Positions 7,854-17,056 of a stretch of 39,159 bases of DNA are shown here, in pieces; the stretch's first letter is position 1; every line of letters begins with the position of its first letter. Position numbers and translations under genes: made by a program. The notes under the pieces were generated by a model, which had not been told where the DNA came from, did no database searches, and worked only from the letters and a program-made list of their open reading frames with translations. Source of the stretch: Massilia sp. Root335 (GTDB lineage Bacteria > Pseudomonadota > Gammaproteobacteria > Burkholderiales > Burkholderiaceae_D); the NCBI RefSeq assembly GCF_001425685.1, contig NZ_LMCY01000043.1, positions 218,505-257,663 of the forward strand, in the 5' to 3' direction.

Positions 7854-10031
7854 TCAGCGTGCCGTCACCGGCACCCACAACTGCTGCAGCATGCCGGTCA
7901 CCGCGTCCGCCGGCGCGGGCCGGCCGAGGTAGAAGCCCTGCACGAGGTCGCAGCCGTATTCCTCCAGCAGCACGAGCTGTTCGCCCGTCTCGACGCCTTC
8001 CGCCACGACGATCATCTTCAGCCCGTGCGCCATGGCGATGATGGCGCGGGTGATCGCCGCGTTCTCGGAATCCTGCGGCAGGCCGCTGATGAAGCTGCGG
8101 TCGATTTTCAGGGTGCGCACGTCGAAGCGCTTCAGGTAGTTCATCGACGAATAGCCGGTGCCGAAGTCGTCGATCGACAGGTACACGCCGATGCCGCGCA
8201 GCTGTTCCAGCGTCGCCAGGGTCGCCTTCGCATCGTCCATCAGCGTGCCCTCGGTCAGCTCAAGTTCCAGCAGGCGCGGGTCGAGGCCCGTGTCGTGCAG
8301 GGCAGACAGCACGATCTGCGACAGGTTCTCGTCCTTGAACTGCTTGGCCGACAGGTTCACGGCCATGCGCACGGGCCGGCGCATCAGCTTCTGCCAGTGG
8401 CGCGCCTGGTTGCATGCCGTGCGCAGGACCCATTCGCCGATCGGCACGATCAGGCCCGTCTCCTCGGCCAGCGGGATGAATTCGTTGGGCGAGACGACGC
8501 CGCGCTCCGCATGACGCCAGCGCACGAGGGCTTCCACGCCGACGATCTCGGACGAGCGCACGTCGAGCTGCGGTTGATACAGCAGGTACAGCTCGTCGTT
8601 CTGCAAGGCCTTGCGCAGGCCGACTTCGAGCTTCACGTGGCTCATGATCTGCATCGTCAGCGACGACGAGTACAGCTTGGCGTTGTTCTTGCCGCAGTTT
8701 TTCGCGTGGTACATCGCGGTGTCGGCGTACTTGAGCAGCGACGTGCAGTCGTCGCCGTCCTCGGGGAACAGCGAGATGCCGATGCTCGCCGTGACGAAGA
8801 TCTCGTTGCCCTCGATGATGAAGGGGCGGCGCATGGCGTCCTTCACGCGGTGCGCCACGTTGAGGGCGTGCTCGACCCGTTCGAGGTCGGGGATCAGGAT
8901 CGTGAATTCGTCGCCGCCCAGCCGCGCGAGGTTCGTGTCCGCGCTCCCGGCCGCGTCCGCGCGCGGCAGCAGGTCGCCGCGCGACAGCAGGTCGTTCGGC
9001 CGGATCGTCTCGCGCAGGCGGTCCGACACCTGCTTCAGCAACTGGTCGCCGACGTTGTGGCCGAGCGTGTCGTTGATGCGCTTGAACGCGTCCAGGTCCA
9101 TGAACAGGACGGCGAACTTCTTGTTGCTGATCTTCGAGCGCTGCAGCTCGCGTTCCAGCGTCTCGAGAAAGGCCTGCCGGTTCGGGATGCCCGTCAGGCT
9201 GTCGCAATAGGCAAGACGCCGGATCTGCTCCTCGGCGCGTTTGCGTTCGCTGATGTCGCGCACGAGCCCCAGCACTTCGTCCGGGCCGGTGGCGACGAGT
9301 CGCGCCTCGACATGCTGCGCCTCGCCGAAGCGGATCAGTTCATATTCGACCGAGCGCACCTGGTGCACGTGCAGGGCCATGCCGACCTGTTCGAGCAGGC
9401 GTTCGGCGATGTCGCGCGGCAGGACGTCCGTCACGTGGCGGCCGACGATCTGTTCCTCCGTGCCCGCGTCGCGCACGCCGCGGCCAGGTCCGTCGCGGCC
9501 CGGCCCTTCGCGGCCCGGCTCGTAGTCGAGGTAGACGCCGTCGCGCGACATGCGGAAGAACGTGTCCGGGATGGCGGCCAGCACGGCGCGGTTCTGGGCG
9601 TCGGCGATGCGCAGGCGGACGATGGCGTCGCTGGCGCGCAGCACGTACAGCACGCGGTGGCCGAGGATCGGCCAGTTGATCGGCTTCGACACGAAGTCCG
9701 TGGCGCCGGCCTCGTAGGCATTGGTGACGGCTTCCAGGTCGTCGCCGCCGGTGACCATCACGATCGGGACCATCGCGCCGTTCGGCAGGTCGCGGATCGC
9801 GCGGCACGCGGCGAAGCCGTCCATCTTCGGCATCTCGACGTCCAGCAGGATCAGGTCGGGCGCGCGCGCGCGCGCGAGGGCCACGGCCTGTTCGCCGTCC
9901 GCGGCCTCGATGCCTTGCAGGCCGACGCCGTCCAGCATCTCGAGCATCAGGAGGCGCATCACCGGATCGTCGTCGGCGACCAGGACGGTGGCGGGCAACC
10001 GGGCGCGCTCGCGGGAGGAATGGGCTGGCAT
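7854..10031 (-). CDS. Response regulator with receiver, PAS, GGDEF and EAL domains (c-di-GMP turnover)
   Basis: A 725-residue cytoplasmic signalling protein. The receiver domain occupies about residues 15-130, with phospho-acceptor Asp64 in ILLDVEMPKMDG and the acidic pair near 20-22. A PAS-like domain (about 150-280) ends in the usual DISERKRAEEQ linker. The diguanylate cyclase domain has an intact GGDEF at 372-376. The phosphodiesterase domain has an intact EAL at 500-502 plus the LSIDDFGTGYSS and KIDRSF blocks. Both catalytic activities may therefore be present. The gene starts one base after the hybrid kinase gene ends (TGA-C-ATG), so the two are surely co-transcribed and the kinase is the likely phosphate donor. 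An EPGREGPGRDGPGR repeat in the PAS region looks like a small expansion. Confidence 0.93.
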   Translation of the reverse strand: MPAHSSRERARLPATVLVADDDPVMRLLMLEMLDGVGLQGIEAADGEQAVALARARAPDLILLDVEMPKMDGFAACRAIRDLPNGAMVPIVMVTGGDDLEAVTNAYEAGATDFVSKPINWPILGHRVLYVLRASDAIVRLRIADAQNRAVLAAIPDTFFRMSRDGVYLDYEPGREGPGRDGPGRGVRDAGTEEQIVGRHVTDVLPRDIAERLLEQVGMALHVHQVRSVEYELIRFGEAQHVEARLVATGPDEVLGLVRDISERKRAEEQIRRLAYCDSLTGIPNRQAFLETLERELQRSKISNKKFAVLFMDLDAFKRINDTLGHNVGDQLLKQVSDRLRETIRPNDLLSRGDLLPRADAAGSADTNLARLGGDEFTILIPDLERVEHALNVAHRVKDAMRRPFIIEGNEIFVTASIGISLFPEDGDDCTSLLKYADTAMYHAKNCGKNNAKLYSSSLTMQIMSHVKLEVGLRKALQNDELYLLYQPQLDVRSSEIVGVEALVRWRHAERGVVSPNEFIPLAEETGLIVPIGEWVLRTACNQARHWQKLMRRPVRMAVNLSAKQFKDENLSQIVLSALHDTGLDPRLLELELTEGTLMDDAKATLATLEQLRGIGVYLSIDDFGTGYSSMNYLKRFDVRTLKIDRSFISGLPQDSENAAITRAIIAMAHGLKMIVVAEGVETGEQLVLLEEYGCDLVQGFYLGRPAPADAVTGMLQQLWVPVTAR

Positions 10032-10032
10032 G

Positions 10033-12879
10033 TCAGGTTTCCTTTTCGAGGATGGCGGCGAGCGAATGCCGGACGGCCTGGAACTCCTGTTCCATGTCGG
10101 TCAGGATCGCGTCGGCGCCTTCGGTGGTGTCGGCGCGGCCCAGGTGCTCCAATGCCTTGCACAGGGCGGCGAGGGCCTCGGCGCCCACGTTGGCGCTGGC
10201 CGATTTGAGGGTGTGCGCGATGCGCCGCACATTGCCCGTATCGAGGCCGTCGATGGCACTGCGCAGCGTGCGCAGCTGCTGCGGCGTGTCGTCGACGTAG
10301 GCGGCGATCACCTTCTGCACGAGGGCGTCGCCGCGCTCGCGCGACAGGGCGCGGATCTTCTCCAGCGCGACGCGGTTGATGACGTCGCGCTGGATCACTT
10401 CGACGGATTCGCGCGGCAGCCGCGGGGGCGCGTCGTCGTGGTGGATGGTGGCGGCCAGCGGCAGCGCCATCCAGCGTCCGATCACGGCGGCCAGTTCCTG
10501 CTGGCTGAACGGCTTCGACAGGTAGTCGTCCATGCCGGCCGCGAGGCATGCTTCGCGGTCGCCCTGCAGCGCGTTCGCCGTGATGGCGATGATGGGAAGC
10601 ACGCGGCCCCGGCCCGCTTCGCGTTCCGCGCGCCGGATCGCGGCCGTCGCGGCGAAGCCGTCCATCACGGGCATCTGGCAATCCATCAGCACGGCGTCGT
10701 ACTGGTTCTCGTTGCGGCGTTCCTGCACGGCCTGCAGGGCGTCCTGGCCGTTGCGGGCGCAATCGACCTGCAGGTCGAGGCTTTCCAGCATCGCCCGGGC
10801 CACTTCGACGTTGACGGGATTGTCCTCGGCCAGCAGCACGCGCCGCGTGCGCGGGCGGCTGGCGTCCAGTTGCAGGGGACGCGGCGGCAGGAAGCGCGGC
10901 GCCGGCGCCACCTGGCCGCGCGGCGGCGTCGCCAGGCAGGCGAACAGGTCGGCCGCGCGCGCCGGCTTGATCAACTGGTACGCGACGCCGGCCTCGCGCC
11001 GCTGCACCGGGTCGGCGGCCAGCAGTTCGGGGCTGAGCAGCACGAGCCGCGTGGCGCGCGTGGCCGGGTCGGACTTGATCTGCGCGGCCAGCAGCAGGCC
11101 GCTCGTGTGCGCCAGCTCCATGTCGAGGATGGCGGCGTCGTACGGCTGGCCGGCGCGCGCCGCCTCGTCCAGGCGGGCCAGCGCTTCGTCCGCGCTTTCC
11201 GCCGCATCGCACTCGACGCGCCAGGTGCCCAGGTGGCGTTCGAGACCGACGCGGCTCGTTTCCCGTTCGTCGACGACGAGCACGCGCAGGCCGTCGATCG
11301 TGTGCTGGTGGTCGCCCGGCGCATCGGGGTCGACGCGGCGCTTGTCGAAGGCGACCGTGAACCAGAACACGGAACCCTGCGTCAGCGCATTCTCGACGCC
11401 GATGGCGCCGCCCATCAGCTCCACCAGCTGTTTCGAAATGGCGAGACCGAGTCCGGTGCCGCCGTATTTTCTCGTGGTGGAATCGTCGGCCTGCGAGAAC
11501 GCCTCGAAGATGCGGCTGCGCGCGTCGCGCGAGATGCCGATGCCGGTGTCGTGCACTTCGAAGCGCAGCATCACGGCCTGGTTGTCTTCGCTGGCGATGC
11601 GCACCTTGGCGAGGATGCGGCCCTGGTCGGTGAACTTGACCGCGTTGCCGAGCAGGTTGGCCATGATCTGGCGCAGGCGGTTCGGGTCGCCGCAGATCGC
11701 CACCGGGATGTCGTTGGCGATGTCGAAGTGGAGCGCGATGTTCTTCGCCTCGGCCTGCGGCGTGTAGACGGTGTGGATGTCGTCCAGCAGGTCCCACAGG
11801 TTGAAGTTGATGTACTCGACGGTGAGCTTGCCGGCCTCGATCTTGGAAAAATCGAGGATGTCGTTGATGATCACCAGCAGGTGTTCGCCCGACTGTTTGA
11901 CGAGGCGGGTGTAGTTGCGCTGGGTCTCGGTGAGCTCCGTCCCGAGCAGCATTTCCGTCATGCCGAGCACGCCGTTCATCGGGGTGCGGATCTCGTGGCT
12001 CATCGTGGCGAGGAAGGCGCTCTTCGCGCGGCTCGCCGCTTCGGCCGCGTTCTTCGCCCGTTCCAGCTGTTCGGTGCGCACGCTGACCTGGCGCTCCAGT
12101 TCGTCGCGGTGGTGGGTGAGCGCGGCGCCGCGTCCTTCGACCTGGGCCAGCATATTGTTGAAGCTGTCGATCAGCATGCCCAGTTCGTCGCTGCGGTTGT
12201 GGGCGATACGCAGCGTGTAGTTCTGGCTGGCCGACACTTTTTGCGCCGCGTTGATCAGCTTGCCGATGGGGTCGCCGATGCTGCGCCGCAGCCGCCGCGC
12301 CAGCACGAACGCCGTCAGCATCGCGGCGCCCAGCGCGGCGGCCATCACGCCCAGCGCACGCGCGATGTCCAGCCACAACGGCACGAGGTCACTCTCGATC
12401 ATCACCGCGCCCACGGGCGGCAGGGGATGGCCGTCGGCATCCGCCGCCGCGCCGAGCACGTGGTAGACGCGCAGCGCCGGCAGCCAGGGCCGGCTGCCGG
12501 CGGCGGCGGCGGCGGCGAGGGCGTCCGGCGCGACGCTGTCCAGCGCCTCGTCCGGGCCGGCGTCGTGGCCGGGCGCGTGCCACGCGGCGAACGGCCGGCC
12601 CTTGCGGTCGTACAGGACGGCGGCGCTGAGGCGTTGACGGGCGTCCAGCGCCGCCAGCAACTGCGTGGCGAGGCGGCGGTCGTTGAACTGCACGGCATCG
12701 AGAGCGCCCTGCGCGAGCACGGCTGCGAGCGCATCGAGCTCCTGCCGTTCGGCGCGGCGCTGGCCGGCCACGGTCGCCACGGCGAAGACGATGTAGACGA
12801 CCAGCAGCGCGCTCGCGGCGGCCTGCAGGCACATCGACGTCAGTTTTCGGTTGAGGCTTGAGCGCTCGAGAGTCAGCAT
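10033..12879 (-). CDS. Tripartite hybrid sensor histidine kinase (HK-REC-REC-Hpt)
   Basis: A BarA-like membrane kinase of about 948 residues. Order: TM1 (LLVVYIVFAVATVAG), a periplasmic sensor resembling CHASE8, TM2 (about 190-210), HAMP, a coiled coil, HisKA with His295 in SHEIRTPMNG, an ATPase domain (NLLGNAVKFT, GTGLGLAIS), two receivers (Asp586 in ILDMELAHTSG; Asp733 in LMDCQMPVMDG), and a C-terminal Hpt with His889 in AHTLKSASANVG. This is the full His-Asp-His phosphorelay, and the adjacent receiver-GGDEF-EAL protein is the obvious final acceptor. Start: the ATG at 12879 gives MLTLERSSLNRKLT, which suits the short N-terminus before TM1. An in-frame TTG at 12924 with GGTGAG upstream would add 15 residues and cannot be excluded. 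The ligand is unknown. Confidence 0.92.
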   Translation of the reverse strand: MLTLERSSLNRKLTSMCLQAAASALLVVYIVFAVATVAGQRRAERQELDALAAVLAQGALDAVQFNDRRLATQLLAALDARQRLSAAVLYDRKGRPFAAWHAPGHDAGPDEALDSVAPDALAAAAAAGSRPWLPALRVYHVLGAAADADGHPLPPVGAVMIESDLVPLWLDIARALGVMAAALGAAMLTAFVLARRLRRSIGDPIGKLINAAQKVSASQNYTLRIAHNRSDELGMLIDSFNNMLAQVEGRGAALTHHRDELERQVSVRTEQLERAKNAAEAASRAKSAFLATMSHEIRTPMNGVLGMTEMLLGTELTETQRNYTRLVKQSGEHLLVIINDILDFSKIEAGKLTVEYINFNLWDLLDDIHTVYTPQAEAKNIALHFDIANDIPVAICGDPNRLRQIMANLLGNAVKFTDQGRILAKVRIASEDNQAVMLRFEVHDTGIGISRDARSRIFEAFSQADDSTTRKYGGTGLGLAISKQLVELMGGAIGVENALTQGSVFWFTVAFDKRRVDPDAPGDHQHTIDGLRVLVVDERETSRVGLERHLGTWRVECDAAESADEALARLDEAARAGQPYDAAILDMELAHTSGLLLAAQIKSDPATRATRLVLLSPELLAADPVQRREAGVAYQLIKPARAADLFACLATPPRGQVAPAPRFLPPRPLQLDASRPRTRRVLLAEDNPVNVEVARAMLESLDLQVDCARNGQDALQAVQERRNENQYDAVLMDCQMPVMDGFAATAAIRRAEREAGRGRVLPIIAITANALQGDREACLAAGMDDYLSKPFSQQELAAVIGRWMALPLAATIHHDDAPPRLPRESVEVIQRDVINRVALEKIRALSRERGDALVQKVIAAYVDDTPQQLRTLRSAIDGLDTGNVRRIAHTLKSASANVGAEALAALCKALEHLGRADTTEGADAILTDMEQEFQAVRHSLAAILEKET

Positions 12880-12936
12880 GGGTTGGGCGGATCCGGCGGT
12901 CGGCGCTGCGAACGAACCTGTCAAGCAGGCTCACCA

Positions 12937-12971
12937 TGCAAGAAAGCAAATTCTTGCAGGAATTGACTATA
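12937..12971 (-). promoter_or_regulatory. Perfect 8-bp inverted repeat next to a -10-like hexamer, upstream of the hybrid kinase
   Basis: TGCAAGAA (12937-12944) and TTCTTGCA (12951-12958) form a perfect dyad with a 6-bp spacer. Just upstream on the minus strand is TATAGT (12966-12971), five of six matches to the sigma-70 -10. A dyad placed about where transcription would start is typical of a repressor operator. I see no convincing -35. Confidence 0.4.
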
Positions 12972-13045
12972 GGGGAGGGCTATGGCGCGCCGTTTGTGCT
13001 GGCGCAAAGCGGCGGGAAGCCGAGAGGAGGGAAAGGCCTATAAAA

Positions 13046-13133
13046 CGTCGTCCCCGCGGCGGCGGGGACCCAATTTTGCATGAGCTGTCGAGCTGCATGC
13101 GGAACTTGGGTCCCCGCCTGCGCGGGGACGACG
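13046..13133. repeat. REP-like paired element, family 1
   Basis: A left arm beginning CGTCGTCCCCGCGGCGGCGG and ending in a CCAATTTTGC motif is followed by a short palindromic centre (GAGCTGTCGAGCTGC). The right arm begins GAACTTGGGTCCCCGCCTGC and ends GGGGACGACG. The two arms are near-perfect inverted copies, each with its own small hairpin (BIME-like). It lies 3' of the cstA-ybdD operon. Confidence 0.8.
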
Positions 13134-13160
13134 GGTGGGTGCGATCTGCTTACTGCCAGC

Positions 13161-13358
13161 TCAGCAACACCCGCCGCGCTTGCCGTTGCCGTAGCGCGCC
13201 TGCTGGCGCTCGCGGAAGAACTCCTCGTAGCTCATGACCGGCTGGTCCGGATGGGTCTTTTCCATGTGCGCCACATAGGTGTCGTATTCCGGCAGGCCGA
13301 CCATCAGGCGCATGCTTTGCCCGAGGTAGCGGCCCGCCTGTGCCAGCGCGCCGAGCAT
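13161..13358 (-). CDS. ybdD: YbdD/YjiX family small protein (CstA partner)
   Basis: A 65-residue protein starting MLGALAQAGRYLGQSMRLM, continuing GLPEYDTYVAHMEKTHPDQ and MSYEEFFRERQQARYG, and ending GGCC. This matches the E. coli YbdD/YjiX family almost end to end, including the terminal Cys pair. Members are encoded directly after CstA-type transporters, and published work on BtsT-YjiX and CstA-YbdD indicates they are needed for transport. The ATG at 13358 overlaps the cstA stop by one base (TGATG), so the two are translationally coupled. Confidence 0.93.
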   Translation of the reverse strand: MLGALAQAGRYLGQSMRLMVGLPEYDTYVAHMEKTHPDQPVMSYEEFFRERQQARYGNGKRGGCC

Positions 13359-15433
13359 CACTGCGCCTCGGCCATCGATGCGGCCGGCGCCGCGACGTAC
13401 GGCGTTTCCTGCGCGCTCGGACGGGCATTCCGGCGCGCGGCCAGCGCCGTGCGGATGCCGTACAGCAGCACCGCCAGCACGACGACCATGAAGAAGCCGC
13501 ACAGCGTGGCGTCGACGTAGTCGTTGAAGACGATGCGGCCCATCTGGTCGAGCGACTTGGCCGGCGCCAGCACCTGGCCCTGGTCGAGCGCGGCCTGGAA
13601 CTTGTGGGCGTGCGCCATGAAGCCGACCTTGACGTTCGGATCGAAGATCTTGAGCCAGCCGGCGGACAGGGTGCAGATCAGCAGCCAGATGGTCGGCACG
13701 ATCGAGACCCACGCGTACTGGCCGCGCTTCATCTTGAACAGCACGACGGTGCCCAGCGTGAGCGCGATACCGGCCAGCATCTGGTTGGCGATGCCGAACA
13801 GCGGCCACAAGGTGTTGATGCCGCCCAGCGGATCGACGACGCCCTGGTACAGGAAGTAGCCCCAGGCGGCCACGCACAGGCCCGTGGCGATCAGGTTGGC
13901 GGGCAGCGACTCGGTGCGCTTGAACGACGGCGCGAAGGCGCCCAGCAGGTCCTGCAGCATGAAGCGGCCGGCGCGCGTGCCCGCGTCGACGGCGGTGAGG
14001 ATGAACAGCGCCTCGAACAGGATCGCGAAGTGGTACCAGAACGCCATCATGACCTTGCCGCCGATGACGTTCGACAGGATGTGGGCCATGCCGACGGCCA
14101 GCGTCGGGGCGCCGCCGGCGCGCGAGATGATGGTGTTTTCGCCGACGTCTTTCGCGATCTGCGTCAGCTGGTCGGGCGTGATCACGAAGCCCCAGTGCGA
14201 GACCGCGGCGGCGGCCGTCTGGGCGGTGGTGCCGATCACGGCGGCCGGGCTGTTCATCGCGAAATAGACGCCCGGGTCGATCGTCGACGCGGCGACGAGT
14301 GCCATGATCGCGACGAACGATTCCATCAGCATGCCGCCGTAGCCGATGAAGCGGGCGTGCTGTTCGTTCTCGATCATCTTCGGCGTGGTGCCCGACGAGA
14401 TCAGCGCGTGGAAGCCGGACACGGCGCCGCACGCGATGGTGATGAACAGGAACGGGAACAGCGAGCCGGACCAGGCCGGGCCGGTGCCGTCGATGAAGCG
14501 GGTGATCGAGGGCATCTGCATCATCGGCGCGACGAACACGATGCCCAGCGCGAGGCCGACGATGGTGCCGATCTTGAGGAACGTGGACAGGTAGTCGCGC
14601 GGCGCCAGCAGCAGCCACACGGGAATGACCGACGCCACGAAGCCGTAGCCGATCAGCATCCAGGTGAGCTGGATGCCGGTGAAGTTGAACATCGCGCCCA
14701 GGGTGGCCGAGTCGTGCACGTACTGGCCGCCGGCGATGGCGCCGATCAGCAGCACGAAGCCGATCAGCGACACTTCGCCGATGCGGCCCACGCGGATGTA
14801 GCGCGAGTAGATGCCCATGAACAGCGCGATCGGGATCGTCGCCATCACGGTGAACGCGCCCCACGGCGAGGCGGTGAGGGCCTTCACGACGATCAGCGCC
14901 AGCACGGCCAGGATGATCACCATGATCATGAAGGTGCCGAACAGGGCGATCACGCCGGGGATCTCGCCCATCTCGGACTTGATCAGGTCGCCGAGCGAGC
15001 GGCCGTCGCGGCGCATCGAGATGAACAGGATCATGAAGTCCTGCACGGCGCCGGCGAACACGACGCCGGCCAGGATCCACAGCATGCCGGGCAGATAGCC
15101 CATCTGCGCGGCGAGCACGGGGCCGACGAGCGGACCGGCGCCGGCGATCGCGGCGAAGTGGTGGCCGAACAGCACGTAGCGGTTCGTCGGCACGAAATCG
15201 AGGCCGTCGTTGTACTTGTACGCCGGGGTCTGGCGGCGGGCGTCGAGGCCCATCACCTTGTCGGCGATGAACCGGCTGTAGAAGCGGTACGCGATCAGGT
15301 AGACGCAGACCGCCGCGACGACGACCCAGACGGCGTTGATGGATTCGCCGCGCTTGAGGGCGACGTAGGCGAGCGAGGCGGCGCCCGCGAGCGACAGCGC
15401 AGCCCAGCCGAGCTGGCTTGTTAGACGTTTCAT
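13358..15433 (-). CDS. cstA: CstA family transporter (carbon starvation protein A)
   Basis: A polytopic membrane protein of 691 residues, close to the E. coli CstA length (about 700). Characteristic stretches are NDGLDFVPTNRYVLFGHHFA, AGAGPLVGPVLAAQMGYLPG, VQDFMILFISMRRDGRSLGD and SSGTTPKMIENE, with many transmembrane helices. CstA family proteins import peptides and/or pyruvate when carbon is scarce. The ATG at 15433 is preceded by GGAGGA at 7 nt and gives MKRLTSQLGW; longer upstream readings have no such support. It forms an operon with ybdD and is divergent from a two-component system that may regulate it. Confidence 0.95.
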   Translation of the reverse strand: MKRLTSQLGWAALSLAGAASLAYVALKRGESINAVWVVVAAVCVYLIAYRFYSRFIADKVMGLDARRQTPAYKYNDGLDFVPTNRYVLFGHHFAAIAGAGPLVGPVLAAQMGYLPGMLWILAGVVFAGAVQDFMILFISMRRDGRSLGDLIKSEMGEIPGVIALFGTFMIMVIILAVLALIVVKALTASPWGAFTVMATIPIALFMGIYSRYIRVGRIGEVSLIGFVLLIGAIAGGQYVHDSATLGAMFNFTGIQLTWMLIGYGFVASVIPVWLLLAPRDYLSTFLKIGTIVGLALGIVFVAPMMQMPSITRFIDGTGPAWSGSLFPFLFITIACGAVSGFHALISSGTTPKMIENEQHARFIGYGGMLMESFVAIMALVAASTIDPGVYFAMNSPAAVIGTTAQTAAAAVSHWGFVITPDQLTQIAKDVGENTIISRAGGAPTLAVGMAHILSNVIGGKVMMAFWYHFAILFEALFILTAVDAGTRAGRFMLQDLLGAFAPSFKRTESLPANLIATGLCVAAWGYFLYQGVVDPLGGINTLWPLFGIANQMLAGIALTLGTVVLFKMKRGQYAWVSIVPTIWLLICTLSAGWLKIFDPNVKVGFMAHAHKFQAALDQGQVLAPAKSLDQMGRIVFNDYVDATLCGFFMVVVLAVLLYGIRTALAARRNARPSAQETPYVAAPAASMAEAQ

Positions 15434-15505
15434 TATTGACTCCTCCGATTGGATGCGCTGCCCGACCGGTCGATGCCGGCTTGCATGAACAGCAGCGTGC
15501 CTGTC

Positions 15506-15534
15506 AGTATCTTGCACGGGTCGGCATCCAACAA
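15506..15534 (-). promoter_or_regulatory. Candidate sigma-70 promoter for cstA
   Basis: On the minus strand TTGTTG (15529-15534) is followed after 17 bp by GATACT (15506-15511), giving a leader of about 65 nt before the cstA ATG. The matches are partial (3/6 and 4/6). Confidence 0.35.
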
Positions 15535-15568
15535 GCGCACGACTACGCAGCGCGCTACGTAATCCTAC

Positions 15569-15647
15569 GTACGGCGGGCTCCCCGAGCCCACGCGCAACG
15601 CCAACACGGCACATACGTCACGCGTGGGCACTGGGTGCCCACCCTAC
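15569..15647. repeat. REP-like paired element, family 2
   Basis: The left arm starts GTACGGCGGGCTCCCC and the right arm ends GGGTGCCCACCCTAC. As inverted 27-mers they differ at about five positions, and each contains its own short hairpin. The same structure recurs at 28788-28864. Here it occupies the cstA/kinase divergent region, and its right arm reaches to within 5 bp of a TACAAT -10-like hexamer (15652-15657) for the kinase gene. Confidence 0.75.
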
Positions 15648-15688
15648 GCTGTACAATTTGATGTTACGACTGATTCCACGCGCACGGC

Positions 15689-17056
15689 ATGCAATTACGG
15701 CAGAAGGTCATCTTTCTCGCGATCGCCCCGCTGATCGTGGCGCTGTGCGCGATCGCCCTGTTCGTCCGGCAGCAGGCGATCGCGCTGGCGCACGAGCAGC
15801 ACGCGACCATCCAGCAGGCCTATCTGGCCAGCAAGCAGGCGGAACTGCGCCATTACGTGGACCTGGCCTCGCACTCGATCGCCCACCTGACGGCATCCGG
15901 CCGCAGCGACCCGGCCACGCTGGCGGAGGCCAAGCGCGTGCTGCAATCGCTGAGCTTCGGCGACGACGGCTATTTCTTCGTCTACGACATGCACGGCCGC
16001 AACCTGATGCACCCGCGCCAGCCCGAGCTGGTCGGACGCGACCTGTGGAACCTGCGCGACCAGTTCGGCGCGCCCACCATCCAGAACATCGTCGCCGTGG
16101 CGAAGCAGGGCGGGGGACTCGTGCGCTACAACTGGGTCAAGCCGTCGACGAACAAGTCCGGCCCCAAGCTCGGCTACGTCATGGCGGTCCCGCAATGGGG
16201 CTGGATCATGGGCAGCGGGCTGTACCTGGACGACGTGCAGGCCGCGCTCGACCAGGTCGACGCCCAGCAGTCGCGCAACATCCAGACGACGATGTGGTGG
16301 ATCGCCGGCCTCGCCATCCTCGCCACGCTCGTCATCGGCGGCGCCGGCCTGGCGCTGAACATCAGCGAGTCGCGCGTGGCGGACACGAAGCTGAAAGCCC
16401 TCGCGCAGCGCGTCGTCGATTCGCAGGAGCAGGAGCGGGCGCGCCTGTCGCGCGACCTGCACGACGGCATCAGCCAGTGGCTCGTGTCGATCAAGCTGCA
16501 GATCGAGGCGGGCATCATCCGCCTCGGCGGCACGCCGGACCAGCAGCGCCAGGCGCGCGCCAGCTTCGAGCGCACGGCCGAAGAACTCAACAAGGTGCTG
16601 GGCGAGGTGCGCCGCATCTCGCACGACCTGCGTCCGACCCTGCTCGATGACCTCGGCCTCGCGGCCGCGCTCGACCACCTGGCCGAGGAATTCTCGCAGC
16701 ACAGCGGCACGCCGGTGACGTTCGCCGCAACGGGCGACCGCGATGCCGAGTACCTGCCGCAGACCGTCGGCACGGTGCTGTTCCGCATCGCCCAGGAAGC
16801 GCTGACGAACATCGAGCGCCACGCGGGCGCACGGCACATCGACCTGTCCCTGCACACGGGCCGCGGGCGCGTGCTGCTCACCATCGCCGACGACGGCGCC
16901 GGCTTCGACGCCGAGGGCGTGGCCACGCACCCGCAGCGCGGCATCGGCCTGCGCAACATGATGGAGCGGCTGGACGCCATCGGCGGCCACCTCGACATCG
17001 CATCGTCGGCGGCCGGCACCACCGTGTGCGCGAGCGTCGAACTGGAGGATGAATGA
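15689..17056 (+). CDS. Cache-domain sensor histidine kinase (NarX/HisKA_3 type)
   Basis: A 455-residue membrane kinase. TM1 (about 8-25) is followed by a periplasmic single-Cache domain whose core reads DDGYFFVYDMHGRNLMHPR and GYVMAVPQWGWIMGSGLYLDD. TM2 (about 205-225) leads to a HisKA_3 dimerisation domain with His258 in RDLHDGISQWLVS and a C-terminal ATPase domain (EALTNIERHAGA, DDGAGFD, GIGLRNMMERL). Single-Cache sensors of this kind often bind small organic acids. The stop overlaps the response regulator start (ATGA). Divergence from cstA suggests it senses a carbon source handled by CstA; this is inference. The ATG at 15689 lacks a strong ribosome site. Confidence 0.92.
   Translation: MQLRQKVIFLAIAPLIVALCAIALFVRQQAIALAHEQHATIQQAYLASKQAELRHYVDLASHSIAHLTASGRSDPATLAEAKRVLQSLSFGDDGYFFVYDMHGRNLMHPRQPELVGRDLWNLRDQFGAPTIQNIVAVAKQGGGLVRYNWVKPSTNKSGPKLGYVMAVPQWGWIMGSGLYLDDVQAALDQVDAQQSRNIQTTMWWIAGLAILATLVIGGAGLALNISESRVADTKLKALAQRVVDSQEQERARLSRDLHDGISQWLVSIKLQIEAGIIRLGGTPDQQRQARASFERTAEELNKVLGEVRRISHDLRPTLLDDLGLAAALDHLAEEFSQHSGTPVTFAATGDRDAEYLPQTVGTVLFRIAQEALTNIERHAGARHIDLSLHTGRGRVLLTIADDGAGFDAEGVATHPQRGIGLRNMMERLDAIGGHLDIASSAAGTTVCASVELEDE

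Noticed and set aside
7794..12861. Long plus-strand frames opposite the kinase and c-di-GMP regulator
   Set aside because: Composition (runs of Arg, Ala, His, Val) is typical of antisense shadows, and the minus strand shows full catalytic motifs.
13340..15424. Plus-strand frame of almost 700 codons opposite cstA
   Set aside because: Product is His/Asp/Arg-rich antisense sequence; CstA on the minus strand is unambiguous.
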